DNA of 40,236 nucleotides from Pseudomonadota bacterium (GTDB lineage Bacteria; Pseudomonadota; Alphaproteobacteria; Acetobacterales; Acetobacteraceae): NCBI GenBank assembly GCA_021847175.1, contig JAJZUI010000005.1, positions 1 to 40,236 of the forward strand, read 5' to 3'. Shown piece by piece: positions 7,651 to 15,951 of this stretch (position 1 is its first letter; each line of letters starts with the position of its first letter). The notes under the pieces were generated by a model. It saw only the letters and a program-made list of their open reading frames with translations, ran no database searches and was not told where the DNA came from. The position numbers and the translations under genes were made by a program.

Positions 7651-9645
7651 CTACGCCGGCTTCTCGTGCAGCAGCGGCAACAGAATCGCGAGGTCACGCT
7701 CCGCGCACGCGAGGTTGCTGCCGGGGAAGCCCTCGCCATCCAGCGGCAGCAGCACCAGCCCCAGCTCCCCATAGACCGGCGCGAGCGCGCTGCCGGCGTG
7801 CAACACCGCGACATCGCGCCCCTCCTCGACGGCGAGGTCACGCAGCCGGCGCAGCGCGGAAGCGCGGTCATCCTCCGCGCCGCCCGGATCGCCGAGGCCC
7901 AGCAGCACGCGGTCGCGGCGGCGGAACGCGATCGCCGCGCGGCGCCCCTCGCCCCAGATGATGCCGTCGGCGCCAGCGGGTTCGGGTGAACCGAGGGCGG
8001 CGAAACGCGCCGCCGTGGTGCTGTTCCACGGGTCGTAGGCGACGCGCGCGGGCCGCACCAGGCGCCACAGCGCGATCAGCGCGATCACCGTGGCGAGCCC
8101 CACCGAGGCGCGCACGCCATGCGGAATGTCGTCCGAGGCGACGATGCCCCAGAAACTACCCCCGCCACGGCCGATGCCGGCATGGGCGAAGGCTCGCACG
8201 CGCTGCGCGGTCGAGGCCAACACGCCGATCCCGACCGCGAGGGCGACCAGCGAGAGGGTCGTTGGCGCATCGAACGGACCCGCGAGCAGCCGGGAGCGGC
8301 GCGAGAAGAGCGGGCGGAACGGCGCCACCACTCCCGCCGTCGCGGCGAGCCAGAGCACGATCCAGCCGGGTTGGCCCTGCGCCCAGGTGAGCGCGGCGGC
8401 GGCCACCAGCAGCACGAGCGCCGCGCGCCAGGCGAGCACGACGCGCTGGTTGAGCGCGAGCGCGATCACCAGCAGCGCCGCGCCGAGCAGGCTCGGGGCG
8501 AACTGGCTGGCGCCGAAGAGCAGGGAGGCGATATCGAAGCCGGGGCGGACGATCGCGGGGCTGTGCTCCAGCGCCCCGAGCGAGAGCAGCAGCGCCGCGG
8601 CCAGGCCGACGAGGCCCGCGATCAGCCCCACCGCCATCTCGGGCTGCACCCACCCGCCCGCGGTGCCGCTGGCGGGGCGGCCGGCGAGTTCGCGGCTGCG
8701 CACCAGCGCCTCGTGGCCCGCGAACAATCCGCCGGCGATGAAGAGCGGGATCACGTAGTAGTAGAGCCGGAAGATGAGCAGCCCGCCCAGCACCGAGGGC
8801 GCCTTCAGCCAGGGCGCGAGGCCGAGCAGCATGCCGGAGTCGAAGACGCCGAGCCCGCCCGGGACGTTGGCGATCAGCCCCGCCGAGTAGGCGGTGAGGT
8901 AGACGCCGAGGAAGCGCAGGTAGGTCAGCCCCGGCGCTGGCGGCAGCAGCACGTAGAAGATCAGCGCGGTGAACGCCACGTCGACGGTCGCGAGCAGGAT
9001 CTGCGCGAAGGCCATGCGCAGGCCCGGCAGCTCGATCTCGGTGCCGAACAGCCGCACCCGGCCCAGCGTGCGCGCGAGCGTCGCGTAGGCGAGCACCGTC
9101 GCGAACAGCGCGAGCCCGACGCCGCGCAGCGCCCAGCCGGGGACATGGGCGCCGATGAACGGCACCGTCGCGGGCTCCCAGACCAGCACGATGCCCGCGA
9201 GGACCAGCGCGCCGAGGGCGAAGGTGAGGCCGCAGAAGGCGGTGACCTTGCCGATCTGCACCGGCGTCAGCCCCCACAGCGCGTAGAGCCGCAGCCGCAC
9301 CGCCGCCCCGGACAGCGCCGGCACGCCGAGGCTGTGCGCGAGCGCGTAGGCGCAGAAGCTGGCAAAGGCGACGCGCAGCGTGCTCACCTTCCGTCCGGCA
9401 TAGATCGTCGCCAGCCGGTCGTAGAAGGTGAGCAGGCCATAGGAGACGACGGTCAGCGCCGCCGCCAGCAGCACCGTATGCTGCGGAATCGCGGCAAGCG
9501 CCCTGTGGATGTCGCCGGGCTTGAGGTGGCGCAGCTCATGGCGGATGCCGAAGAAGGCGGCGATCAGCAGGCCGAGCCCGAGCAGGGTCGGCGCCAGGCG
9601 CAGCAGTCGCTTGCTGGTCTTCTCCCTGCCGCCGGAAGGGGTCAT
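7651..9645 (-). CDS. MprF-like membrane protein with shortened C-terminal synthase domain
   Basis: This 664-residue integral membrane protein has the MprF/UPF0104 architecture. A flippase-type hydrophobic region (about residues 15-330) has the family segments FCAYALAHSLGVPALSGAAVR and NVPGGLGVFDSGML. More membrane helices run to about residue 535, followed by a short cytosolic tail. The tail contains the start of a DUF2156 aminoacyl-transfer domain (LLGLGDPGG, VLHAGSALAPVYGELGLVLLPL) and then stops. Full MprF proteins are about 840-870 residues and carry two GNAT-like halves; here only about 130 residues remain, so the second half is missing. MprF enzymes transfer lysine from Lys-tRNA to phosphatidylglycerol and flip the product. 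This copy may be a flippase only, or may modify another lipid. It lies 12 bp downstream of lysK on the same strand. Confidence 0.78.
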   Translation of the reverse strand: MTPSGGREKTSKRLLRLAPTLLGLGLLIAAFFGIRHELRHLKPGDIHRALAAIPQHTVLLAAALTVVSYGLLTFYDRLATIYAGRKVSTLRVAFASFCAYALAHSLGVPALSGAAVRLRLYALWGLTPVQIGKVTAFCGLTFALGALVLAGIVLVWEPATVPFIGAHVPGWALRGVGLALFATVLAYATLARTLGRVRLFGTEIELPGLRMAFAQILLATVDVAFTALIFYVLLPPAPGLTYLRFLGVYLTAYSAGLIANVPGGLGVFDSGMLLGLAPWLKAPSVLGGLLIFRLYYYVIPLFIAGGLFAGHEALVRSRELAGRPASGTAGGWVQPEMAVGLIAGLVGLAAALLLSLGALEHSPAIVRPGFDIASLLFGASQFAPSLLGAALLVIALALNQRVVLAWRAALVLLVAAAALTWAQGQPGWIVLWLAATAGVVAPFRPLFSRRSRLLAGPFDAPTTLSLVALAVGIGVLASTAQRVRAFAHAGIGRGGGSFWGIVASDDIPHGVRASVGLATVIALIALWRLVRPARVAYDPWNSTTAARFAALGSPEPAGADGIIWGEGRRAAIAFRRRDRVLLGLGDPGGAEDDRASALRRLRDLAVEEGRDVAVLHAGSALAPVYGELGLVLLPLDGEGFPGSNLACAERDLAILLPLLHEKPA

Positions 9646-9657
9646 CGCGAGAGGCGA

Positions 9658-11256
9658 TCAGGCCGCGTCGGCGGGGCGGTCGAGCGCGGTCTCGATGAGC
9701 GCCACGGTCTCGGCGACGCCGTAGAGGGCGACGAACGGGCCGAAGCGCGGCCCTTCCTGCTGGCCCAGCAGCACCTGGTAGAGGCAGGCGAACCAGTCGC
9801 GCAGATTGGCGAAGGCGTGGCGCTTGCCGACCTCGTAGAGCAGTTCCTGGATCGTGTCGCCGGGCTCGGAGGCGGGCAGGTCGGCCAGCGTGCGGGCGAG
9901 GTCGGCCAGCGCCCCGCGCTCGATCTCGTTAGGCTGGCGGAACGTCTTGCCCGGGCGGATGCGGTCGCGGTAGTAGGCCACGGCGTAGTCCACCAGGCGG
10001 GCGAGGAACGGCATCTCCTCCGGGCTCGCGCCGGGGACGTAGCGGCGGATGAAGCCCCAGAGGATGTCCGTCGATTCCGCGTTCACCACGCTCGCGAGGT
10101 TGAGCAGCATGCCGAACGGAATCGGGCTCGCGGCGGATTGCGGCACATGGCCGGCGTGGATGTGCCAGGCGGGATTGGCGGTGTCGTCCTGTGCCGCCAT
10201 CGCCTTCTGCGCGTTGGCGACATACTCGTCCGTCGCGCGCGGGATGACGTCGAAATAGAGCCGCTTGGCGCGCTGCGGGGCCTGGTACATGAACTGCGCC
10301 AGGCTCTCCGGCGGCGCATAGCGCAGCCATTCCTCCACCGAGAGCCCGTTGCCCTTGCTCTTGCTGATCTTCTGGCCGTTCTCGTCGAGGAACAGCTCGT
10401 AGGTGAAGCCGACCGGCGGCTCGGCGCCGAGCGCGCGGCAAATCCTGCTGGAGAGCTTGACGGAATCGATGAGATCCTTGCCGGACATCTCGTAGTCGAC
10501 GCCCAGCGCCGCCCAGCGCATGGCCCAGTCCGCCTTCCATTGCAGCTTGCAGGCGCCGCCGGTGACCGGCGTTTCGATCGCGGAATTATCCTCCGGGTCG
10601 CGCCAGACCACGGTGCCGGCATCGGGGTCGCAGCGCTCGATCGGCACCTGCATGACGATGCCGGTGCGCGGATGGATGGGCAGGATCGGCGAGTAGGTGG
10701 CGCGCCGCTCGGGCCCGAGTGTGGGCAGGACGAGGGCGAGGATCGCGTCGTGACGCTCCAGCACGCGCCTGAGCGTCGCGTCGAACGTGCCGGCGAGGTA
10801 ATAGTCCGTGGAGGAGGCGAACTCGTACTCGAAGCCGAACGCGTCGAGAAACGAGCGCAGCCGCGCATTGTTGTGCGCGCCGAAGCTCTCGTGGGTGCCG
10901 AACGGGTCGGGGATGCGCGTCAGCGGCTGGCCGAGATAGCGCGCCAGCATCTCACGGTTGGGCACGTTGTCCGGCACCTTGCGCAGCCCGTCCATGTCGT
11001 CGGAGAAGGCGATCAGGCGCGACTTCCTGCCGGTGAGTCGCGTGAAGGCATGGCGGACCCAGCTGGTGCGCGCGACCTCGCCGAACGTGCCGATATGCGG
11101 CAGGCCGGAGGGGCCGTAGCCGGTCTCGAACAGGGCCTCGTCCTTGCCCGCGGCGGCGATGCGCTCGGCGACCTTCTTCGCCTCCTCGAACGGCCAGGAG
11201 GAGGGGGATGGCGCGGACGTGCCTGATGCGGGAGCCTGTCGGGTGGCCTGTGACAT
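9658..11256 (-). CDS. lysK: Lysyl-tRNA synthetase, class I
   Basis: This cytoplasmic enzyme charges tRNA-Lys with lysine. It is the class I, Rossmann-fold form found in archaea, spirochaetes and most alphaproteobacteria, unrelated to class II LysS. In 532 residues it shows the HIGH-type signature [11 protein letters not shown] near residue 50, [12 protein letters not shown], and the KMSKS-type loop [11 protein letters not shown] near 296-300. The C-terminal half has the alpha-helical-cage-like region. The ATG at 11256 precedes a serine/proline-rich leader of about 20 residues before the conserved WPFEEAKK, so a slightly later start cannot be excluded. It is followed after 12 bp by the MprF-like gene, whose relatives use Lys-tRNA as donor. 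Confidence 0.94.
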   Translation of the reverse strand: MSQATRQAPASGTSAPSPSSWPFEEAKKVAERIAAAGKDEALFETGYGPSGLPHIGTFGEVARTSWVRHAFTRLTGRKSRLIAFSDDMDGLRKVPDNVPNREMLARYLGQPLTRIPDPFGTHESFGAHNNARLRSFLDAFGFEYEFASSTDYYLAGTFDATLRRVLERHDAILALVLPTLGPERRATYSPILPIHPRTGIVMQVPIERCDPDAGTVVWRDPEDNSAIETPVTGGACKLQWKADWAMRWAALGVDYEMSGKDLIDSVKLSSRICRALGAEPPVGFTYELFLDENGQKISKSKGNGLSVEEWLRYAPPESLAQFMYQAPQRAKRLYFDVIPRATDEYVANAQKAMAAQDDTANPAWHIHAGHVPQSAASPIPFGMLLNLASVVNAESTDILWGFIRRYVPGASPEEMPFLARLVDYAVAYYRDRIRPGKTFRQPNEIERGALADLARTLADLPASEPGDTIQELLYEVGKRHAFANLRDWFACLYQVLLGQQEGPRFGPFVALYGVAETVALIETALDRPADAA

Positions 11257-11347
11257 GGGGGCGCAACCTATGGACGGGTCCGGCGAGGGTCAATGCGTGG
11301 CGACGCCGGCTTGTGGCGGGCCTGGGAGTGGAGAGATTCGCGGCGTG

Positions 11348-14104
11348 ATGGATGATCGGCCCTCCGGGGAGGCAGCGCCGGCGCTGGTGGCGGGCGCCGG
11401 GCGCGCCGTGCTGCTCGATGCCTCGGGCGAGGTGATGCTGCTGCAGCCGCGCGAGGCGCTGCGCGCGCTTCGCGACCGCGCGCCCCCGCTGCTGGTGCAC
11501 GCCCCGGCGACCGCGCGGCGGCTGGGCTCGCGCGGCTTCGCCTGCTTCGACCTCTTGGAGCTCTTCGCCTTCGTGCATCCGGCGCGGCCCGCTGCGCCCA
11601 CGCCGCGCGGGCTCGCGCTCGCCCTCGGGTTCGAACCGCCGGAGGGGATGGAGGCGGCAGCTGCGATGCTCGCCGACATGGCTGACCTCCTGCTCGGGCA
11701 TCTCGCGCTGCTGCGCGGGACCGAGGCCGGGCGCGATGCCGGGGCGATCGCGGCGCGGATGGCGGCGGCCGGATGGAACTGGGGCAGCGCCGTGCTCGCG
11801 GCCCTAGGCACCCGGACGGAGCCCGGGCCGGATGCGCTGCGTGTCTGGAAGCGGCTGGCGGAGTGGGAGGACGCGGCGCCGCGGCCGCAGCCCACCCAGC
11901 ATGCCGTCGCCCCGGAATCGGCGCGTGCGCGGCTCGCCGCGATGCTCGGCGGCGGCGCCGAGCCGCGCCCGATGCAGGCGGACTATGCCGCGGCCGTCGC
12001 CGCCGCGTTCGCGCCGAGGGAGGCACGCGGCGACCCGCACGTGGTGCTCGCCGAGGCCGGTACCGGCACGGGCAAGACGCTGGGCTACATCGCGCCGGCC
12101 ACGCTGTGGGCCGAGACCAACGGCGCGCCGGTCTGGGTCTCCACCTACACGCGGCACCTGCAGCGCCAGGTGGAGGCGGAGCTGGCGCGCCTCTATCGCG
12201 ATCCGAACAAGCGGCGCGCCCGCGTCGTGGTGCGCAAGGGGCGGGAGAACTACCTCTGCCTGCTCAACTTCGAGGAGGCGGTGGCGGGCGGCGGCGCGGA
12301 TATCGCGCTCGGGCTGATCGCGCGCTGGATCGGCGCCACGTCCGATGGCGACATTTCAGGCGGCGACCTGCCCGGCTGGTTCGCGGAGCTGTTCGGCCCG
12401 GCGCGCATCGCGTCCCTGGTGGACCGGCGCGGCGAGTGCATCCACGCCGGCTGCTTCCACTGGCGGCGCTGCTTTCCGGAACACGTCATCCGCCGCGCGC
12501 AGGGGGCGGACATCGTCGTCGCCAACCACGCGCTGACCATGGCGCAGGCAGTCTGGGGCGGGCTCGACGACCACCTGGTGCCGACGCACTACGTGTTCGA
12601 CGAGGGGCACCACCTGTTCGACGCCGCGGACTCGGCCTTCGCCATCGCGCTCTCGGCGCAGGAGGCGGCGGAACTGCGGCGCTGGCTGCTCGGCGCGGAG
12701 GGCGGGCGCTCGCGCGCGCGCGGCCTGCGGCGGCGCATCGAGGAACTGGTGCTCGGCCGCCCGGCGCTGGAGGGGGCGCTGGATGGCCTGCTGCGCGCCG
12801 CCCGTGCGCTGCCCACGCGCGACTGGATGGAGCCGGACGGCACACTGAGCGGACCGCTGGGCGCCGGCGCCGCGGGGCCTGGCGAGGCGTTCCTCGCAGC
12901 GTTGCGCGCGCAGGTGCTGGCGCGCTGCGAAGGCGAAGAGGGTTCGCTGGAATGCGACCTCCATCCGGTCGCCCCGGCGCTCGCGGCCTCGGCGGGCGAG
13001 TTCGCACGGGCGCTGTCGCGCATCTTGGAGCCCGCGAAGGAGCTCGCACGGCTGCTCGACCGCCGCCTCGACGACGAGGCCGAGGAGCTCGACGCCGCGA
13101 TGCGCAACCGCATTGAGGCCGCCTGCCGCAGCCTGGCGCGCCGCGTGATCCTGCCCCTCACCGCGTGGGTCGACATGCTCGGCGCCGTTCAGGCCACGCC
13201 GCCCGAGCCCGGCGTGCGGCAGGAGCAGGTGTTGTTCCTGCGCCTTGAGCGACGCGACGGCACGGAGCGGGACGCGGCCCTGCTGCGCCACTTCCTCGAC
13301 CCGACCATTCCGTTCGCGATGAGCCTCGCGCGGCCGGCGCAGGGCATGGTGGTGACGTCGGCGACGTTGCGCGACGCCGGCGAGGCGGATGTGGAGACGG
13401 CGTGGCTGGACGCGGAGGCGCGCGTGGGCGCCACACACCTGCCCTCTCCCGCGATCCGCGTGGTGGTGCCCAGCGCCTTCGACTACCGGCGCCAGACGCA
13501 GGTCTTCGTCGTGACCGACGTGGCGCCGGAGCTCGACGCGGTCGCCGCGGCGTACCGCGAGCTGTTCCTCGCGGCCGGCGGCGGCGGGCTCGGCCTGTTC
13601 ACCGCGATCGCGCGGCTGCGCGCGGTGCATGCGCGCATCGCGGCGCGGCTGGAGGCGGCGGGCATCCCGCTCTACGCGCAGCACGTCGACGCGATGGACA
13701 ACGCCACACTGGTCGACGTGTTCCGCGCCGAGCCCGAGAGCTGCCTGCTCGGCACCGACGCGATGCGCGACGGCGTCGATGTGCCGGGCCGCGCGCTGCG
13801 TCTCGTCGTGTTCGAGCGCGTGCCGTGGGCGCGGCCCGACATCCTGCATCGCGAGCGGCGCATCCACCTCTCGGGCGGCGACCCGCAGGCCTACGACGCG
13901 CGGGTGGCGCGGATGCGGTTGCGCCAGGCCTTCGGTCGCCTGATCCGCGCGGAGGGGGATCGCGGCGTGTTCGTCCTGCTCGACCGCCGCACGCCGTCGC
14001 GCCTGCTTTCCGCCTTCCCGGTTCCCGCTCGGCGCGTGGGCCTGTCAGAGGCGGTGGCGGCGACGCGCGCGTTCCTTCTGGAGGACAATACGCTTCAGAA
14101 GTAG
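11348..14104 (+). CDS. XPD/DinG-like ATP-dependent DNA helicase with Fe-S cluster
   Basis: This is a superfamily 2 helicase of 918 residues. The motor has Walker A AEAGTGTGKT (about 237-246), the Walker B box DEGH at 418-421, and the late motifs GTDAMRDGVDVPG and FGRLIRAEGDRGVFVLLDRR. Four cysteines placed for a 4Fe-4S cluster are visible: C304, C364, C369 and C375, between motifs Ia and II as in XPD/DinG enzymes. Such helicases unwind DNA 5' to 3' and help resolve blocked forks, R-loops or G4 structures. About 200 residues precede the motor. They resemble the N-terminal region of alphaproteobacterial relatives, and I cannot assign them a function. The ATG at 11348 is chosen over earlier in-frame starts because those would run into lysK, which is divergent. 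GGAGTGGAGAG lies upstream. Confidence 0.88.
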   Translation: MDDRPSGEAAPALVAGAGRAVLLDASGEVMLLQPREALRALRDRAPPLLVHAPATARRLGSRGFACFDLLELFAFVHPARPAAPTPRGLALALGFEPPEGMEAAAAMLADMADLLLGHLALLRGTEAGRDAGAIAARMAAAGWNWGSAVLAALGTRTEPGPDALRVWKRLAEWEDAAPRPQPTQHAVAPESARARLAAMLGGGAEPRPMQADYAAAVAAAFAPREARGDPHVVLAEAGTGTGKTLGYIAPATLWAETNGAPVWVSTYTRHLQRQVEAELARLYRDPNKRRARVVVRKGRENYLCLLNFEEAVAGGGADIALGLIARWIGATSDGDISGGDLPGWFAELFGPARIASLVDRRGECIHAGCFHWRRCFPEHVIRRAQGADIVVANHALTMAQAVWGGLDDHLVPTHYVFDEGHHLFDAADSAFAIALSAQEAAELRRWLLGAEGGRSRARGLRRRIEELVLGRPALEGALDGLLRAARALPTRDWMEPDGTLSGPLGAGAAGPGEAFLAALRAQVLARCEGEEGSLECDLHPVAPALAASAGEFARALSRILEPAKELARLLDRRLDDEAEELDAAMRNRIEAACRSLARRVILPLTAWVDMLGAVQATPPEPGVRQEQVLFLRLERRDGTERDAALLRHFLDPTIPFAMSLARPAQGMVVTSATLRDAGEADVETAWLDAEARVGATHLPSPAIRVVVPSAFDYRRQTQVFVVTDVAPELDAVAAAYRELFLAAGGGGLGLFTAIARLRAVHARIAARLEAAGIPLYAQHVDAMDNATLVDVFRAEPESCLLGTDAMRDGVDVPGRALRLVVFERVPWARPDILHRERRIHLSGGDPQAYDARVARMRLRQAFGRLIRAEGDRGVFVLLDRRTPSRLLSAFPVPARRVGLSEAVAATRAFLLEDNTLQK

Positions 14105-14214
14105 AACGCGCGGCCCAGCCGGCCCCCGCCTTGCCGTGGCGTCTCGTCTTGAATGCCCCGCGATGTGCCTTTTTGTACTCGACTCGGGGCGCCATCGTTC
14201 CCACTCTGCGCGCG

Positions 14215-15834
14215 ATGACGGAACCGAAGCCGGACCCGGCACCCCTCGACGGCCTGCTCGAACACGCCGACCGCGAGGGGGTCGGCGGCTGGGCGCGCGA
14301 CCTCGCGGCGCCGGAGTTCCCGGTCGAGCTCGACATCGTGCTGGACGGCGTGCGCGCGGCGCGGATAGAGGCGTCCCAGCATCGCGTGGACCTCGACGGG
14401 GCCGGCATCGGCCCGCACGCCTTTCTGCTCCGTTTCCCGCCGGGGTTGCGGGCCGCCGAGGTGGCGGTGCTGCGCGCCGGCACGGAGCAGCATCTTGCGG
14501 GGTCGCCCAAGCGCCTCCCGCCCGCGACCGAGGAAGAGGACCCGGCGGCCGCCCTGACCGCGGCGGCACTCGCCGCCGCCGAGGAACCCGCCGAGGCCGC
14601 GTCGCTGGCCGCCGACCTCGCCGACCGACTCGCGGCCAGCCTCGCCCGGCCCGACCTCCGCCAAGCCCGGCTGCTCGCGCGCTGGGGGCATGGTGCCGCG
14701 GCACAGGGCGCCAGCCCGCGCGCCGTCGCGCCCCGTTCCATCGCCATCGACCAGGGCGTGCCGGACCCGGCGCGCGATGCCGGTTCCAGCGCCGTCCTCT
14801 CGCACCTCGAATCGCTGCGCCGGCTCGGCTACGCGGTGGAGTTCGCGGCGGCGCACAGCCTGGCCCGCGTCCCGGCCCATGACGGCATCGAGGCGCGCGG
14901 CATCACCGCCTGGCATGCTCCCTGGATTGCCTCGGTCGAGGAACTGCTCGCCGCCGCCGGCGAGACCGCGGACGTGGTCTATATCCACCGCCTGCCGGTG
15001 ATGCGCCGCTACGCCGCGCTGGCGCGCGACTGGTGCCCGAACGCCCGCCTCGTCTTCTGCATCGCCGACCTCCATCACCTGCGCGCCGCGCGCCAGTACG
15101 CCATCGAGGCCGCGGTGCCGTTCGAAGCCGCGCTGGCCACGCCACGGATCGCCGCCCTGCGCGCCCAGGAACTCGCCGCCTGCGAGGCCGCCGATGCCGT
15201 CATCGCCCACTCGCAGGCGGAGGCGGCGATCATCGCCGCGGAAGCCCCGGACGCCGTCGTCCACGTCATCCCCTGGCACGTCCCGGTCGAGCCAGCCACG
15301 ACGCCCTGGGCGGAGCGGCGCGGCGTGGCCTTCGTCGGCTCCTACGGCCATCCGCCCAATCTCGACGCGGCCCATGTGCTGCTCGACACGGTCATGCCGC
15401 TCGTCTGGGCGAAGGCGCCGGAGCTGCGCCTCGTGCTTGCCGGGTCCGACCTGCCGGCGAGCCTCGCCGCACGCGCCTCGCCGCTGGTCGACGTCCTGGG
15501 CCAGGTCCCCGACCTCGCGAGCCTGTGGAACCAGGTCCGCCTCACCTGCGCGCCGTTGCGTTTCGGGGCCGGGCTGAAAGGCAAGATCCTCTCCTCGCTC
15601 GCGGCCGGCCTGCCCTGCGTCACCACCCCGGTCGGCGCGGAGGGGATCCCCGCCGCGGCGCTGCCCGGCAGCATCGCCGCCGATCCCGCCGGGCTCGCCG
15701 CCGCCATCCTGCGCCTGCACGAGGACGAGGTCGCGTACCGTTCCGCCTCCGAGGCGGGGCTTGCTTATGCCCGTTCCGCCCTGTCGGAGGCCGCGATCGA
15801 CGCCGCCATGCGCGACGTCTGCGGCCTGGCCTGA
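14215..15834 (+). CDS. Glycosyltransferase, GT4-like, with N-terminal accessory domain
   Basis: This 539-residue protein ends in a GT-B-fold glycosyltransferase of the GT1/GT4 type. The signs are FVGSYGHPPNLDAAHVLL (start of the donor domain, about residue 375), LVLAGSDLP, LGQVPDLASLW, and APLRFGAGLKGKILSSLAAGLPCVTT, the donor-sugar loop. Residues 15-100 hold a small beta-rich module with VGGWARDLAAPEFPVELDIV, a type seen attached to bacterial glycosyltransferases and of unknown function. An alanine/glutamate-rich linker follows. There is no signal peptide, so it acts in the cytoplasm, probably on a polysaccharide or glycan; donor and acceptor are unknown. The start at 14215 has no convincing Shine-Dalgarno site, but the accessory domain begins close to it. 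It sits between the helicase and the Hint protein, as a single gene. Confidence 0.8.
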   Translation: MTEPKPDPAPLDGLLEHADREGVGGWARDLAAPEFPVELDIVLDGVRAARIEASQHRVDLDGAGIGPHAFLLRFPPGLRAAEVAVLRAGTEQHLAGSPKRLPPATEEEDPAAALTAAALAAAEEPAEAASLAADLADRLAASLARPDLRQARLLARWGHGAAAQGASPRAVAPRSIAIDQGVPDPARDAGSSAVLSHLESLRRLGYAVEFAAAHSLARVPAHDGIEARGITAWHAPWIASVEELLAAAGETADVVYIHRLPVMRRYAALARDWCPNARLVFCIADLHHLRAARQYAIEAAVPFEAALATPRIAALRAQELAACEAADAVIAHSQAEAAIIAAEAPDAVVHVIPWHVPVEPATTPWAERRGVAFVGSYGHPPNLDAAHVLLDTVMPLVWAKAPELRLVLAGSDLPASLAARASPLVDVLGQVPDLASLWNQVRLTCAPLRFGAGLKGKILSSLAAGLPCVTTPVGAEGIPAAALPGSIAADPAGLAAAILRLHEDEVAYRSASEAGLAYARSALSEAAIDAAMRDVCGLA

Positions 15835-15951
15835 CCCCGCTCGGCGCCGCGCGCCGCGGGAGCGCCTGATTGTTCCGACATGATCTTTCCCCGAATCCAG
15901 CGCCGCGCCTAAGCTGATTGCAACGGAGTTCCGCGCCAACAGGAGCATTCG

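Noticed and set aside
8119-11226. Long plus-strand frame across the MprF-like gene and lysK
   Set aside because: The low-complexity R/E/Q-rich product has no family motif, while both minus-strand genes show full conserved domains.
11625-11640. GGTTCGAA-like tRNA T-loop sequence
   Set aside because: It is inside the helicase coding sequence, and no acceptor or anticodon stem can be built around it.
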